Part shown: in pieces, positions 18,979 to 28,038 of the stretch
Layout of the letters: every line of letters begins with the position of its first letter
Position numbering within the stretch: position 1 is the first letter of the stretch
Source of the DNA: Flavobacterium sp. ASV13
GTDB taxonomy: Bacteria; Bacteroidota; Bacteroidia; Flavobacteriales; Flavobacteriaceae
Assembly (NCBI RefSeq): GCF_000745775.1
Contig: NZ_JQJY01000003.1
Span: 558,001 to 622,000, forward strand
DNA: 64,000 nt
Reading direction: 5' to 3'
Notes under the pieces: model-generated
Databases searched by the model: none
Told to the model about the DNA's origin: nothing
The model's input: only the letters and a program-made list of their open reading frames with translations
Position numbers and translations under genes: made by a program

Positions 18979-20688
18979 ATGAAAAGTAAAACTCTCCAAA
19001 TTACTCTAGTTTATATTCTAGTATCATTATTTATGGCAATAGTCTGTCATAAAATACTTACCACTTATTTTGCGGACGTAAAATATTTTAACCTTTTTTT
19101 TCTTAAAGATATTTTTTTCATCTTAACCACCGCATTGTTTTTCAAATACATAGTTTCAAAAAATGAGAAAAAAAATGTAACTGTTTTTAAAAAATTAAAA
19201 GAGACAAACGAAGAAATTAAAGAATCAAATGAAAAGTATGACATCGTAGCAAAAGCAACGAGCGATACCATTTGGGACTGGAAAATTCAAGAAGACAGCA
19301 TAAATTGGAACAAAGGAATTGAAGGAGTTTTTGGATACAACCCTAACGAAGTTGGAAAAACATCAAAATGGTGGTTTGACAAAATTCATCCCGAAGACAG
19401 CATCAGAATGTCTATAAAACTATACTCTTTTATTGAGCAAAAAACCGAAAAATGGCAAGATCAATACCGTTTTAGATGCGCTGACGGAAGTTACAAATAT
19501 GTCTTAGATCGTGGTTTTTTATTAAAAGATGAAAACGGAAGAGCCATTAGAATGATTGGTGCTATTCAGGATATTACCAAGCAAAAAGAAGAAGAACAGC
19601 GATTAAAATTATTAGAAACAGTAATCACTCAATCTAAAGATTCCATTTTAATTACCGAAGCCAATTCACAGGCACGAAAAATCCCAAAAATTGTTTACGT
19701 TAATCCCGCTTTTTCTCAAATGTCGGGATATTTATCAAACGAAATTGTTGGTAAATCTCCAAATATTTTCAAAGGCCCTAAATCAGATTCAGAGGAACTC
19801 AAAAAGTTATTAAGGGCTATCAAAAATGAAGAAGAATGCCTGATAGAAACCATAAGTTACACCAAGCAAAAAGAAGAATATTGGGTCCGATTCTCTATGA
19901 TTCCAATTTTCAACAATGAAGGATCAATCTCACACTGGATTTCAATTCAAAGAGACATTACAGAAGAAAAAAAGCTCGAAACCGAGAAAGAGCATCTTAT
20001 TCGAGAATTAACTCAAAACAATAAGGACCTAAAACAATTTTCATACATCACTTCCCACAACTTAAGAGCTCCATTATCTAATTTAATCGGACTTCTGAAT
20101 CTTATCGAAGATATCCCAATCGAAAATCCTGAACTCGAAGAAATTTTAGGTGGATTTACCAAATCGACTCATTTATTAAATGAAACAATTAATGACTTAG
20201 TAAAAGTTATAATCATCAAAGACAATCCTTCAATGCAAAAAGAAGAAGTATCTTTGAAAGAAGTTTTTGAAAACGTTTTTAGTCAATTATCTTTTCAAAT
20301 AGAATTACACAAACCTATTATCAAATTAAAATTCGAACGCGTACCATTACTTAACACTAACAAAGCATATATTGAAAGTATTTTACTTAATTTGCTCACC
20401 AATTCTATTAAATACAAATCGGAAAACAGGAAATTAAAAATATCCATTATTGCAGAACAAATAGACAATAAAGCGATATTAACTTTTAAAGACAATGGAA
20501 TTGGAATTGATTTAGAAAGAAACCGCGACAAGGTTTTTGGACTCTATCAAAGATTTCATAATTATCCGGACAGCAAAGGACTTGGCCTATATCTTGTAAA
20601 ATCCCAGGTTGAAACCATGGGAGGAATAATCACTATAGAAAGCGAAGTCAACAAAGGGACGACCTTTACAATAACATTTAAAAATTAA
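18979..20688 (+). CDS. PAS-domain sensor histidine kinase
   Basis: 569 residues. Two hydrophobic segments at the N-terminus (about 7-27 and 40-57) anchor it in the inner membrane with almost no periplasmic part. A short coiled coil leads into two PAS domains: about 80-200 (IWDWKIQEDSINWNKGIEG, PAC motif YRFRCADGS) and about 205-335. The dimerisation/phosphoacceptor part contains FSYITSHNLRAPLSNL with His360. The ATPase domain has N, G1 (FKDNGIGIDLERN) and G2 (GLGLYLVKSQVE) boxes. Lack of a large periplasmic domain suggests cytoplasmic or membrane-state sensing. It is followed after 4 bp by a single-domain response regulator, its likely partner. Confidence 0.93.
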   Translation: MKSKTLQITLVYILVSLFMAIVCHKILTTYFADVKYFNLFFLKDIFFILTTALFFKYIVSKNEKKNVTVFKKLKETNEEIKESNEKYDIVAKATSDTIWDWKIQEDSINWNKGIEGVFGYNPNEVGKTSKWWFDKIHPEDSIRMSIKLYSFIEQKTEKWQDQYRFRCADGSYKYVLDRGFLLKDENGRAIRMIGAIQDITKQKEEEQRLKLLETVITQSKDSILITEANSQARKIPKIVYVNPAFSQMSGYLSNEIVGKSPNIFKGPKSDSEELKKLLRAIKNEEECLIETISYTKQKEEYWVRFSMIPIFNNEGSISHWISIQRDITEEKKLETEKEHLIRELTQNNKDLKQFSYITSHNLRAPLSNLIGLLNLIEDIPIENPELEEILGGFTKSTHLLNETINDLVKVIIIKDNPSMQKEEVSLKEVFENVFSQLSFQIELHKPIIKLKFERVPLLNTNKAYIESILLNLLTNSIKYKSENRKLKISIIAEQIDNKAILTFKDNGIGIDLERNRDKVFGLYQRFHNYPDSKGLGLYLVKSQVETMGGIITIESEVNKGTTFTITFKN

Positions 20689-20692
20689 CATC

Positions 20693-21106
20693 ATGCTCGA
20701 GCAAATTTTATGCATTGACGATGATCCAATCACGTTGATGCTATGCAAAAAAGTAATTTCGAAGTCACAAATTTGCCATGAAATTATTACAGCTCAAAAT
20801 GGCGAAGAAGCCCTTCATCACTTCAACACCTTAAAATACACCAACAACAAAAACAAAGACAGCAAAAAACCCGAACTAATCTTTTTAGATTTAAACATGC
20901 CTGTTATGGGAGGCTGGGAATTTTTAGATCATTTCACCTCTTCTGATTATGCCGAATTCAACACCGCAAGTGTCATTGTACTCTCTTCAACAATTGACCC
21001 GGAGGATTTAGCCAAAGCAAAAAAATATCCCATAATAATAGATTTCCTTTCAAAACCAATTACACTACCCATGCTGGAATATCTTAAAAAGAAAATAGAC
21101 CTATAA
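20693..21106 (+). CDS. Single-domain (CheY-like) response regulator
   Basis: 137 residues, only a receiver domain. Acidic pocket D9-D11 (CIDDDP), phosphoacceptor D66 (IFLDLNMPVMGG), conserved Ser/Thr (VLSST) and Lys (LSKPIT) are all present. There is no DNA-binding or enzymatic output domain, so it presumably passes phosphate on or acts by protein contact. It follows the histidine kinase gene by 4 bp. Confidence 0.93.
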   Translation: MLEQILCIDDDPITLMLCKKVISKSQICHEIITAQNGEEALHHFNTLKYTNNKNKDSKKPELIFLDLNMPVMGGWEFLDHFTSSDYAEFNTASVIVLSSTIDPEDLAKAKKYPIIIDFLSKPITLPMLEYLKKKIDL

Positions 21107-21152
21107 GTGACGTTTCAATTTTCAATACTAAATTTTCAGAATTGCTATAAAC

Positions 21153-21184
21153 AAAAAAAGTCCTCACAAAGAGGACTTTTTATA
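21153..21184. terminator. Intrinsic terminator between response regulator and rpsT
   Basis: AAAAGTCCTC (21156-21165), loop ACAAA, GAGGACTTTT (21171-21180). A/T tracts flank both sides, so it can end both converging transcripts. Confidence 0.88.
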
Positions 21185-21204
21185 TATCTTACAAATTGTA
21201 TTAA

Positions 21205-21456
21205 TTACAATTTAGCAACGTGTTTCGTTAATTTAGACTTCAAGTTAGAAGCTTTATTATCGTGAATGATGTTCTTTTTAGCTAATTTATCAATCATAGA
21301 GATTACAGTTGATAATTTTGCAGCAGCATCAGATTTATCTGTAGCTAATCTTAACGCTTTGATAGCATTACGAGTAGTTTTGTGTTGGTATCTGTTAAGA
21401 ACTCTTCTCTTTTCGTTACTTCTGATTCTTTTTAATGCTGACTTATGATTTGCCAT
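21205..21456 (-). CDS. rpsT: 30S ribosomal protein S20
   Basis: 83 residues, the family length. It has the typical basic helical sequence, beginning MANHKSALKRIRSNEKRR and ending with a second basic helix (KASNLKSKLTKHVAKL). It binds 16S rRNA in the small subunit. It lies downstream of two tRNA-Glu genes on the same strand. A terminator-like hairpin (21501-21544) sits about 45 nt before the start, and I see no TAnnTTTG box between the hairpin and the gene. Confidence 0.97.
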   Translation of the reverse strand: MANHKSALKRIRSNEKRRVLNRYQHKTTRNAIKALRLATDKSDAAAKLSTVISMIDKLAKKNIIHDNKASNLKSKLTKHVAKL

Positions 21457-21500
21457 TTTCTTTAATTTTAGATGTAATAATAATTATAAATACTAGTTAA

Positions 21501-21544
21501 AAAAGAAAAACCTCCCACAATTGCCAGGCAATCACTTTGGTTTT
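21501..21544 (-). terminator. Terminator/attenuator hairpin between tRNA-Glu genes and rpsT
   Basis: On the minus strand, AAAACC (21544-21539) pairs with GGTTTT (21512-21507), and inside it ATTGCC pairs with GGCAAT. A U-rich tract (complement of 21501-21510) follows. It would end the tRNA transcript or control read-through into rpsT. Confidence 0.65.
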
Positions 21545-21608
21545 AACTAATAAAACAAAAACCGAGACACCAATTTTTATTTTACAAAACTTATTTACAA
21601 CTAATTTG

Positions 21609-21680
21609 TAGTCCGTAGGGGAATCGAACCCCTGTTACCAGGATGAAAACCTGGCGTCCTAACCCCTAGACGAACGGACC
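21609..21680 (-). tRNA. tRNA-Glu (anticodon TTC)
   Basis: 72 nt, minus strand. The acceptor arm GGTCCGT pairs with ACGGACT, with G-U at the top. D arm GTCTAGGGGTTAGGAC, anticodon stem CCAGG/CCTGG with loop GTTTTCATC giving anticodon TTC at 21647-21645, T arm AGGGGTTCGATTCCCCT. CCA is not encoded. It is the second of two tandem copies. Confidence 0.96.
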
Positions 21681-21726
21681 TAAATTCTCCTAAGTTTGGA
21701 AACTTTTCAATATGTAATATAACTTG

Positions 21727-21798
21727 TAGTCCGTGGGGGAATCGAACCCCCCTTACCAGGATGAAAACCTGGCGTCCTAACCGATAGACGAACGGACC
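21727..21798 (-). tRNA. tRNA-Glu (anticodon TTC), second copy
   Basis: 72 nt, minus strand. Same acceptor and anticodon arms as its neighbour (anticodon TTC at 21765-21763). It differs in the D loop (CTATCGGTTAGG) and T stem (GGGGG/CCCCC). It lies 46 bp upstream of the other copy and directly behind a good promoter, so the pair is probably one transcript. Confidence 0.96.
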
Positions 21799-21818
21799 GT
21801 GCTTCTGTATTGCGGATG

Positions 21819-21848
21819 CAAAGATACATCTATTTTTTAGTTGCACAA
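21819..21848 (-). promoter_or_regulatory. Promoter of the tRNA-Glu pair
   Basis: On the minus strand, TTG (21848-21846), 19 bp, TATCTTTG (21826-21819): a full match to TTG-N17-23-TAnnTTTG. It lies about 20 nt before the mature tRNA end at 21798. Confidence 0.7.
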
Positions 21849-21876
21849 TAGTTGAAGCAAAAAAAATATTTTTTTT

Positions 21877-23355
21877 TTAATATGCCTTCGCAAAAAGCAC
21901 TCTTTTAGAAGAAGGATTCCCAGTAAACACACAGGTTCCCGCCTCTTCAACAGCATCCAAAGGGATACAACGAATTGTCGCTTTTGTTAAGTCTTTTATC
22001 TTCTCTTCTGTTGCAGCAGTTCCGTCCCAGTGAGCAGATATAAAACCGCCTTTACCTTCTAAAACTTCTTTAAATTCCTCAAAACTATTTACTTCTGTAA
22101 TATGAGTATTGCGATAATCTAAAGCTCTTGTAAATAAATCATTTTGAATTTGCTCTAGTAAATCGTTTACATATTCAACGATTTTTTCGCTAGCAACAAC
22201 TTCTTTTGACAAATTATCACGTCTTGCAACCTCGAAAGTTCCATTTTCTAAATCTTTTGGACCAACAGCAATTCGAACTGGAACTCCTTTCAATTCCCAT
22301 TCAGCAAATTTGAATCCCGGTTTTTGAGTTGTTCTGTCATCATATTTCACTGATATCTTTAACTTTCTTAATTTCGCAGTCAATTCATTAACCGCAGCAG
22401 TAATTTGCGCTAATTGCTCATCAGTTTTATGAATTGGAACAATCACAACCTGAATTGGCGCTAAATTTGGAGGCAACACCAGTCCCTGATCATCAGAATG
22501 TGTCATAATTAAAGCCCCCATTAAACGAGTAGAAACTCCCCATGAAGTTCCCCAAACATGCTCTTGTTTTCCTTCCGCATTGGCAAATTTCACATCAAAA
22601 GCTTTTGCAAAGTTCTGACCTAAAAAGTGTGACGTTCCAGCTTGTAACGCTTTTCCATCCTGCATCAACGCTTCAATACAATAGGTTTCATCTGCACCTG
22701 CAAAACGCTCTGTTTCGGTTTTAAAACCTTTCACAACAGGAATTGCCATAAAGTTCTCTGCAAATTCAGCATATACATTCATCATTTTTTCAGACTCTTC
22801 AATAGCTTCAGCTTTTGTAGCGTGTGCTGTATGCCCTTCTTGCCATAAAAACTCAGCAGTTCTTAAAAACAAACGCGTACGCATTTCCCATCTTACAACA
22901 TTTGCCCATTGATTAATCAATAAAGGCAAATCTCTATATGACTGCACCCATCCTTTATATGTAGACCAAATAATCGCCTCACTCGTTGGACGAACAATAA
23001 GCTCCTCCTCTAACTTTGCATTTGGATCAACCATTAATTTCCCTGGTCTTTCCTCATCATTTTTTAATCTATAATGCGTTACAACAGCACATTCTTTTGC
23101 AAATCCTTCCGCATTTTTTTCCTCTGCCTCAAACATGCTCTTAGGCACGAATAAAGGGAAGTAAGCATTCTGATGTCCAGTTTCTTTAAACATTCTATCC
23201 AACTCCGCCTGCATTTTTTCCCAAATAGCGTATCCGTATGGTTTAATAACCATACATCCTCTAACTCCTGAATTTTCGGCTAGATCTGCTTTAACAACCA
23301 GTTCATTATACCACTTTGAATAATCTTCTGATCTCGTAGTAAGGTTCTTACTCAT
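21877..23355 (-). CDS. proS: Proline--tRNA ligase (archaeal/eukaryotic-like form)
   Basis: 492 residues, the usual length of the short ProRS type without the bacterial editing insertion. Class II motifs are visible: the motif 1 region ([17 protein letters not shown]), motif 2 ([24 protein letters not shown]) and motif 3 ([17 protein letters not shown] region). A C-terminal zinc-type/anticodon domain ends in KAY, as in this subgroup. It charges tRNA-Pro in the cytoplasm. Its promoter overlaps that of the divergent lipoprotein gene. Confidence 0.96.
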   Translation of the reverse strand: MSKNLTTRSEDYSKWYNELVVKADLAENSGVRGCMVIKPYGYAIWEKMQAELDRMFKETGHQNAYFPLFVPKSMFEAEEKNAEGFAKECAVVTHYRLKNDEERPGKLMVDPNAKLEEELIVRPTSEAIIWSTYKGWVQSYRDLPLLINQWANVVRWEMRTRLFLRTAEFLWQEGHTAHATKAEAIEESEKMMNVYAEFAENFMAIPVVKGFKTETERFAGADETYCIEALMQDGKALQAGTSHFLGQNFAKAFDVKFANAEGKQEHVWGTSWGVSTRLMGALIMTHSDDQGLVLPPNLAPIQVVIVPIHKTDEQLAQITAAVNELTAKLRKLKISVKYDDRTTQKPGFKFAEWELKGVPVRIAVGPKDLENGTFEVARRDNLSKEVVASEKIVEYVNDLLEQIQNDLFTRALDYRNTHITEVNSFEEFKEVLEGKGGFISAHWDGTAATEEKIKDLTKATIRCIPLDAVEEAGTCVFTGNPSSKRVLFAKAY

Positions 23356-23408
23356 ATTATATAGTTTGGCACAAATTTTGTTTTAATAATTTTAACTAAA
23401 TAGTTTGA

Positions 23409-23436
23409 CAAAACTAACTATTTTTGTAATGTGCAA
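23409..23436 (-). promoter_or_regulatory. Promoter of proS
   Basis: On the minus strand, TTG (23436-23434), 17 bp, TAGTTTTG (23416-23409), matching TTG-N17-23-TAnnTTTG. It predicts a leader near 47 nt. It overlaps the opposite-strand box at 23419-23426. Confidence 0.6.
23419..23426 (+). promoter_or_regulatory. -7 box of the WGYPG lipoprotein gene
   Basis: TATTTTTG matches TAnnTTTG and lies about 30 nt before the ATG at 23457. No TTG at the normal distance was found, so confidence is moderate. Confidence 0.4.
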
Positions 23437-23456
23437 CAATAAAAAACACCACAGAT

Positions 23457-24482
23457 ATGAAAACTTCTACTTCTCTCCGCCAAAACTCAAGTTACTTTTA
23501 CTTAATTGGATTACTGAGTTTTCTACTTGCATCGTGTGGCTCTTACCAAAATTCCTCTTATTACGATAATGATGGAGTTTACGGTAAATCTACTAACACG
23601 TATGCACAAACAAGTACCACAAGCACTAATAATCAATATAAAGATTACTTCAAATCACTCCAAGACGACAACCAGCCTACCGAAATTTTTACTGATGTAG
23701 ACAATTACAGTAATTATGCAGTAAACGACAGTACTCAAACAGCATCTGTTGCATATCCTGCTTGGGGAAGCGGAACTACAGAAACTTCGGTGACCTATTA
23801 TTCTGATCCTTCATGGTCTTGGGGAATTGGATTAGGATGGGGATACCCTTATTACGGATACGGATATGGATGGGGATATCCTTACTATGGATGGGGATAT
23901 TATCCGGGCTGGGGTTACCCAGGATGGGGATATCCAGGATGGGGCTACCCAGGTTACGGATACTACAATAATTACTCTTATAGCTATGGAAGAAGAGGCT
24001 CTGCCGCTTATTATGGATCTAGAGGATATACATCCAGAGATTCATATGCAGGAAGAGGCTCATATGCAGGAAGAAATTATGCTGGCAGAAGTTATGCCGG
24101 AAACAACTTCTCATCAAGAAATTACGCAGGAAGAAGCAGTAATTATAGCACGAATGGCAGAAGTTACTCAGATTTTAGAAGAAGCTCTTCTGTAAATGGC
24201 AGAACATATTCAAGTCCAACTTTTACAGACAGAAGAGGCACAGCTCAAAGCCAAAGTAGTGGTTATGATTATTCAAACAGAAGATCAAGCGCAGGGACAA
24301 CAAACAGAAGCTACAGCCCTTCAAACAGTAGTCCATCTAGAACTTACTCTCCTAGCCCATCTCGTTCTATGAACAGTAGTGGAAGTAGCATGAGAAGCAG
24401 TGGCGGCGGTGGCGGCTACAGTGGTGGCGGTGGCGGAGGAGGAAGATCCTACGGCGGTGGCGGTGGCGGCGGAAGAAGATAA
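23457..24482 (+). CDS. Lipoprotein with WGYPG tandem repeats and Ser/Arg/Gly-rich tail
   Basis: 341 residues. Lipoprotein signal with lipobox LLASC (Cys near 27). Residues about 120-180 are an aromatic tandem array built from WGYPYYGYG and WGYPG units. Next come RNYAGRSYAG-type repeats, a Ser/Arg/Tyr-rich stretch, and a Gly-run tail ending in GGRR. The composition suggests a disordered, surface-exposed or self-associating protein. I recognise no domain. It lies between proS (divergent) and the FadL-type gene (45 bp downstream, same strand). Confidence 0.8.
   Translation: MKTSTSLRQNSSYFYLIGLLSFLLASCGSYQNSSYYDNDGVYGKSTNTYAQTSTTSTNNQYKDYFKSLQDDNQPTEIFTDVDNYSNYAVNDSTQTASVAYPAWGSGTTETSVTYYSDPSWSWGIGLGWGYPYYGYGYGWGYPYYGWGYYPGWGYPGWGYPGWGYPGYGYYNNYSYSYGRRGSAAYYGSRGYTSRDSYAGRGSYAGRNYAGRSYAGNNFSSRNYAGRSSNYSTNGRSYSDFRRSSSVNGRTYSSPTFTDRRGTAQSQSSGYDYSNRRSSAGTTNRSYSPSNSSPSRTYSPSPSRSMNSSGSSMRSSGGGGGYSGGGGGGGRSYGGGGGGGRR
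23835..23965 (+). repeat. In-gene tandem repeat encoding WGYPG/YGYGWGYP units
   Basis: Short imperfect repeats of about 15-18 bp, variants of ggatggggatatcc, encode the aromatic array of the lipoprotein. Copy number could vary by slippage. Confidence 0.75.
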
Positions 24483-24527
24483 CAACTCTTTCACCAAATC
24501 ATTCTATCACTTTAAATACCAAACCAG

Positions 24528-26033
24528 ATGAAAAAAATATTCTTCCTTTTTACTATAGGACTATCTTTTAGCGCTTTACATTCACAAGAAGTATCTGATG
24601 CTGTGCGATATGCTCAAGATAATTTAACCGGAACTGCACGTTACAGAGCCATGAGCGGCGCTTTTGGAGCTGTCGGTGGGGATTTATCGGCTTTAGCTGT
24701 CAATCCTGCAGGTTCTGCTGTATTCAACAATAATCAAATCGGAGTTACTTTTAGCAATCAAACCAAAAAAAACAACTCCAATTATTTCGGAACTGAAACC
24801 AGCGACAAAGACAATTCTTTTATCCTAAACCAAGCAGGTGGCGTTTTTGTTTTCCATGATCATAATCCAAAAAATAATTGGAAAAAAATTGTGATCGGGG
24901 CAACTTATGAAAACACCAACAATTTCAATAATGATATATTTTCTGCTGGTACAAATCCAAGAAATTCTATCGATCAGTACTTTTTGACTTATGCCAATGG
25001 AATCCCTTTAGAAAACATAACCAATATTCCATATCGAGATCAATATTATGATGAGCAACAAGCATATTTTGGGTATAGAGGAAAAGTTATTTATCCAGTA
25101 AACCCAAACGACATTAACAACACTCAATATGTTTCTGGTGTACCTGCCGGTGGTAATTATTACCAAGAAAACGAAATTTATACAACCGGATATAATAGTA
25201 AATTAAGTTTCAACATTGCTACTTCATTCCAAGATATACTTTATTTGGGAGCCAATTTAAACGTACACATTACAGATTTCAGAAGATCGAGCAGTTTTTA
25301 TGAAGATAACAGTAATCCGCTTCAAGCAGGTGAAACAATATCAAGCTTGCGTTTTAATAACGACTTATATACTTACGGAAACGGTTTTTCTTTTCAATTA
25401 GGAGCAATTGTTAAAGTTACTGATGGATTAAGATTTGGTGCTGCATACGAATCTAATACATGGTACGACCTATATGACGAAGTTGCACAAAGTTTATCAA
25501 CAACAAGACAAGCAGCAGGTGGTCAAGAAATATATGAAAATATCAACCCAAACCTCATCAATGTTTACGACCGATATACTTTGCAGACACCAGGAAAATT
25601 TACTTTTAGTGGTGCTTATGTATTTGGAAAATCAGGATTAATAAGTGTGGACTACTCTATTAAAGATTACGCCAATACAAAATACAAACCAACTAGCGAT
25701 CCCGGTTTTAGAGGATTAAACACCGATATGAGTAACCAATTGACATCAAATGGAGAATTAAGAATTGGTGGAGAATTCAAAATCCAAAGATTAAGTCTTC
25801 GTGGTGGATATCGTTTTGAAGGAAGTCCTTATAAAGACGGAACAACAATTGGCGATCTAAACAGTTATTCAGGAGGTTTAGGCTATAGTTTTGGAGCAAC
25901 TAAATTAGACTTGGCTTATTCTTATTCAGAAAGAAAATCAAATCAAGGATTTTTTGCAACCGGATTCACTGACGGAGCTAACATCACATCAAAACTTAAC
26001 AATGTTACTTTGAGTTTATTATTTGAATTGTAA
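24528..26033 (+). CDS. FadL/OmpP1-type outer membrane transport protein
   Basis: 501 residues. Signal peptide 1-19 (ends LHSQ). The segment AMSGAFGAVGGDLSALAVNPAG near 40-60 is the FadL/TodX hallmark (GxxxAxxxDxxxxxxNPAG-like). The rest is alternating beta-strands of a barrel, ending with LSLLFEL. It should form a channel for hydrophobic compounds across the outer membrane; substrate unknown. An intrinsic terminator follows at 26063. Confidence 0.88.
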   Translation: MKKIFFLFTIGLSFSALHSQEVSDAVRYAQDNLTGTARYRAMSGAFGAVGGDLSALAVNPAGSAVFNNNQIGVTFSNQTKKNNSNYFGTETSDKDNSFILNQAGGVFVFHDHNPKNNWKKIVIGATYENTNNFNNDIFSAGTNPRNSIDQYFLTYANGIPLENITNIPYRDQYYDEQQAYFGYRGKVIYPVNPNDINNTQYVSGVPAGGNYYQENEIYTTGYNSKLSFNIATSFQDILYLGANLNVHITDFRRSSSFYEDNSNPLQAGETISSLRFNNDLYTYGNGFSFQLGAIVKVTDGLRFGAAYESNTWYDLYDEVAQSLSTTRQAAGGQEIYENINPNLINVYDRYTLQTPGKFTFSGAYVFGKSGLISVDYSIKDYANTKYKPTSDPGFRGLNTDMSNQLTSNGELRIGGEFKIQRLSLRGGYRFEGSPYKDGTTIGDLNSYSGGLGYSFGATKLDLAYSYSERKSNQGFFATGFTDGANITSKLNNVTLSLLFEL

Positions 26034-26062
26034 TTAGAAATTAAAATAGATTAATCAGGATT

Positions 26063-26092
26063 TCCGTCAAGTTTTTCTTGGCGGATTTTTTT
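26063..26092 (+). terminator. Intrinsic terminator after the FadL-type gene
   Basis: TCCGTCAAG (26063-26071), loop TTTTT, CTTGGCGGA (26077-26085), with one G-U pair, then a T7 run. The arm resembles that of the terminator at 28007-28038. Confidence 0.88.
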
Positions 26093-26184
26093 ATTGTATT
26101 TTTTTACTTACAAAATACAATTTTAAATTTTTATTTTGTAATTTTTTTACTACATTAGTGCTTTAACCGTAAAAAACTAAAACT

Positions 26185-27987
26185 ATGTCACAAGCACTAC
26201 AAAAAATTTTATTATTTATTTCATTAATTACATTTAGTCTCCATTCTCAAGTAACTATCAAAACTGGCGACCTAAAAATAGACAATATATTAGTAGCTAA
26301 TAATACAATATCTTTTAACAATAATCCAAGCATAAATATATCCTTAGACATTCACATGCAAACTTCAGATGGATCAATAGATAATACTTTCGGAAATTTA
26401 TTTTTGTATTATAAAAAAAATGAAAGTGATAGTCCAACTCAGGTAGGCTTCCAATCCATAGCATTTTACACTAATGTATATTACAAGAATGATACTCAAT
26501 TTAACATCACGCTTTTTAAAAATTTTTTCTTCAATATTGGTGGCACCCTATATGCGGAATACAAAAATAACAACAACAAAATCTTCCAATCTAACAAAAT
26601 ACCCATCACAAGTGGCTCATTAATAGATCCTCCTATTGCACCTCCAACTACAAACGGATCAATTGCTACACAAAACATAAAATATAGCGTCAATCTCCCT
26701 TTAACCAACTCAAAAATTTTAATATCATCCAATGCCTCCACATATTTCGATTTAGATGTATTTGCAAAAAGAAGCGATACACCGACCGAAATTTCCATTT
26801 ATTTAAAAAGAGAAGATATTGGAACAATAACATCAGAAGACGCCGAATATAAAAAAGTTTATTTAAAACATACCCTAATTAACAAACCAAATGATAATTA
26901 CATTTCAATAAAAGATATTCCAATCTATATAGAAAAATTAGATTTTACTAAATATACTTATACCTTAAAAGTACAGGCAAATCAATATAACAGCAATTAT
27001 ACTCTACTCTCTGCTCAAACCGATTTTATCTATCAAGACAATAACAAAATAAATATTTTATTAGTTAAACCTATCGAATACAATACAATTGCAGACAGTC
27101 AAACCCTAACTTCTGGACAAACATCAGCTCCTTTTACCACACAATCACCATGGGTTGATTATACGATATATTGCGAAAGAAGAGGTTGTATTTCTCAGTA
27201 TGATTATAGATATGTCACCAATTTCAAATGGCAAAATAGAACTCAAAACACTGAATGGGCAGATATTCCGCAAGCGAATACCAAAGACTATTCTCCTAAC
27301 AAAACCTTTATAGAAAACACATATTATCGTAGAATAGCTTTTTATGATGATGGCCAATACAACATAAGCAACACAATATCAATCATCCTTAATGATCAAA
27401 ATAATGAAAATACAATATGTTGCAACCAAAACTTGCCATTACGAACTAGTCAACCACAGGTAATAACCGGTAGCATTTCCAATTCAAACAATTTAACATA
27501 TCAATGGCAGATCTGTACTAATCCATCATATACACCACCTATCTGGACAGATATAGCAAATGCCTCAGCTTCATATTATTCACATATTTTCACAATAGAA
27601 GCTTCGAGAGGTACAGGAAACACAGCTTTTCGCAGATTACTAAAACAAAACTCATTAACAGTAAGCATTAGCAATCAAGTAAATATAACAAGACCAGAAT
27701 CTAGTACAGTTAAATCCATGTTAACACCAGGAAATTTAGAACTTTCCGAAAATGACATTAACAATACGACCATCTATCCTAACCCTTTCATAAACAACTT
27801 CTATATTGAAGGCCCTAAAAATATAAATCAAATAAAACTTTTCGATTCTTTTGGGCAAACAATAGACATTCAAAAAAACCAGAAATCTGAAAACTTAATT
27901 GAAGTCAGTACATCAAATTTATTGCCTGGAGTTTACCTTTTAAAAATTGACAATCAAAACTTTTCTAAAACATTACTCAAGAATTAA
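26185..27987 (+). CDS. Secreted protein with T9SS type A sorting domain
   Basis: 600 residues. Signal peptide about 1-21. The middle is beta-rich, with repeated Ig-like or fibronectin-like segments (TYQWQICTNPSYTPPIWTDI near 440) and no recognised catalytic motif. The last 75 residues are a type A sorting domain: IYPNPF, a LFDSFGQ turn, LPGVYLLKI, then a basic LLKN end. It should pass through T9SS. The gene is bounded on both sides by near-identical terminator stems. It looks more AT-rich than its neighbours by eye. Confidence 0.82.
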   Translation: MSQALQKILLFISLITFSLHSQVTIKTGDLKIDNILVANNTISFNNNPSINISLDIHMQTSDGSIDNTFGNLFLYYKKNESDSPTQVGFQSIAFYTNVYYKNDTQFNITLFKNFFFNIGGTLYAEYKNNNNKIFQSNKIPITSGSLIDPPIAPPTTNGSIATQNIKYSVNLPLTNSKILISSNASTYFDLDVFAKRSDTPTEISIYLKREDIGTITSEDAEYKKVYLKHTLINKPNDNYISIKDIPIYIEKLDFTKYTYTLKVQANQYNSNYTLLSAQTDFIYQDNNKINILLVKPIEYNTIADSQTLTSGQTSAPFTTQSPWVDYTIYCERRGCISQYDYRYVTNFKWQNRTQNTEWADIPQANTKDYSPNKTFIENTYYRRIAFYDDGQYNISNTISIILNDQNNENTICCNQNLPLRTSQPQVITGSISNSNNLTYQWQICTNPSYTPPIWTDIANASASYYSHIFTIEASRGTGNTAFRRLLKQNSLTVSISNQVNITRPESSTVKSMLTPGNLELSENDINNTTIYPNPFINNFYIEGPKNINQIKLFDSFGQTIDIQKNQKSENLIEVSTSNLLPGVYLLKIDNQNFSKTLLKN

Positions 27988-28006
27988 ATACAAATCCTAA
28001 AAAGCT

Positions 28007-28038
28007 TCCGTCAGGTTCTAACTTGACGGATTTTTTTT
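28007..28038 (+). terminator. Intrinsic terminator after the T9SS type A gene
   Basis: TCCGTCAGGTT (28007-28017) pairs with AACTTGACGGA (28020-28030), with one G-U pair, then T8. The Flavo-1-like element starts immediately after the T-run. Confidence 0.88.

Noticed and set aside
21601..21846. 81-residue frame across the tRNA-Glu genes
   Set aside because: It is the tRNA sequence read as protein; both tRNAs fold fully.
23835..24480. CRISPR-like or minisatellite array
   Set aside because: The repeats are in frame, encode WGYPG, RNYAG and Gly units of a lipoprotein, and have no spacer structure.
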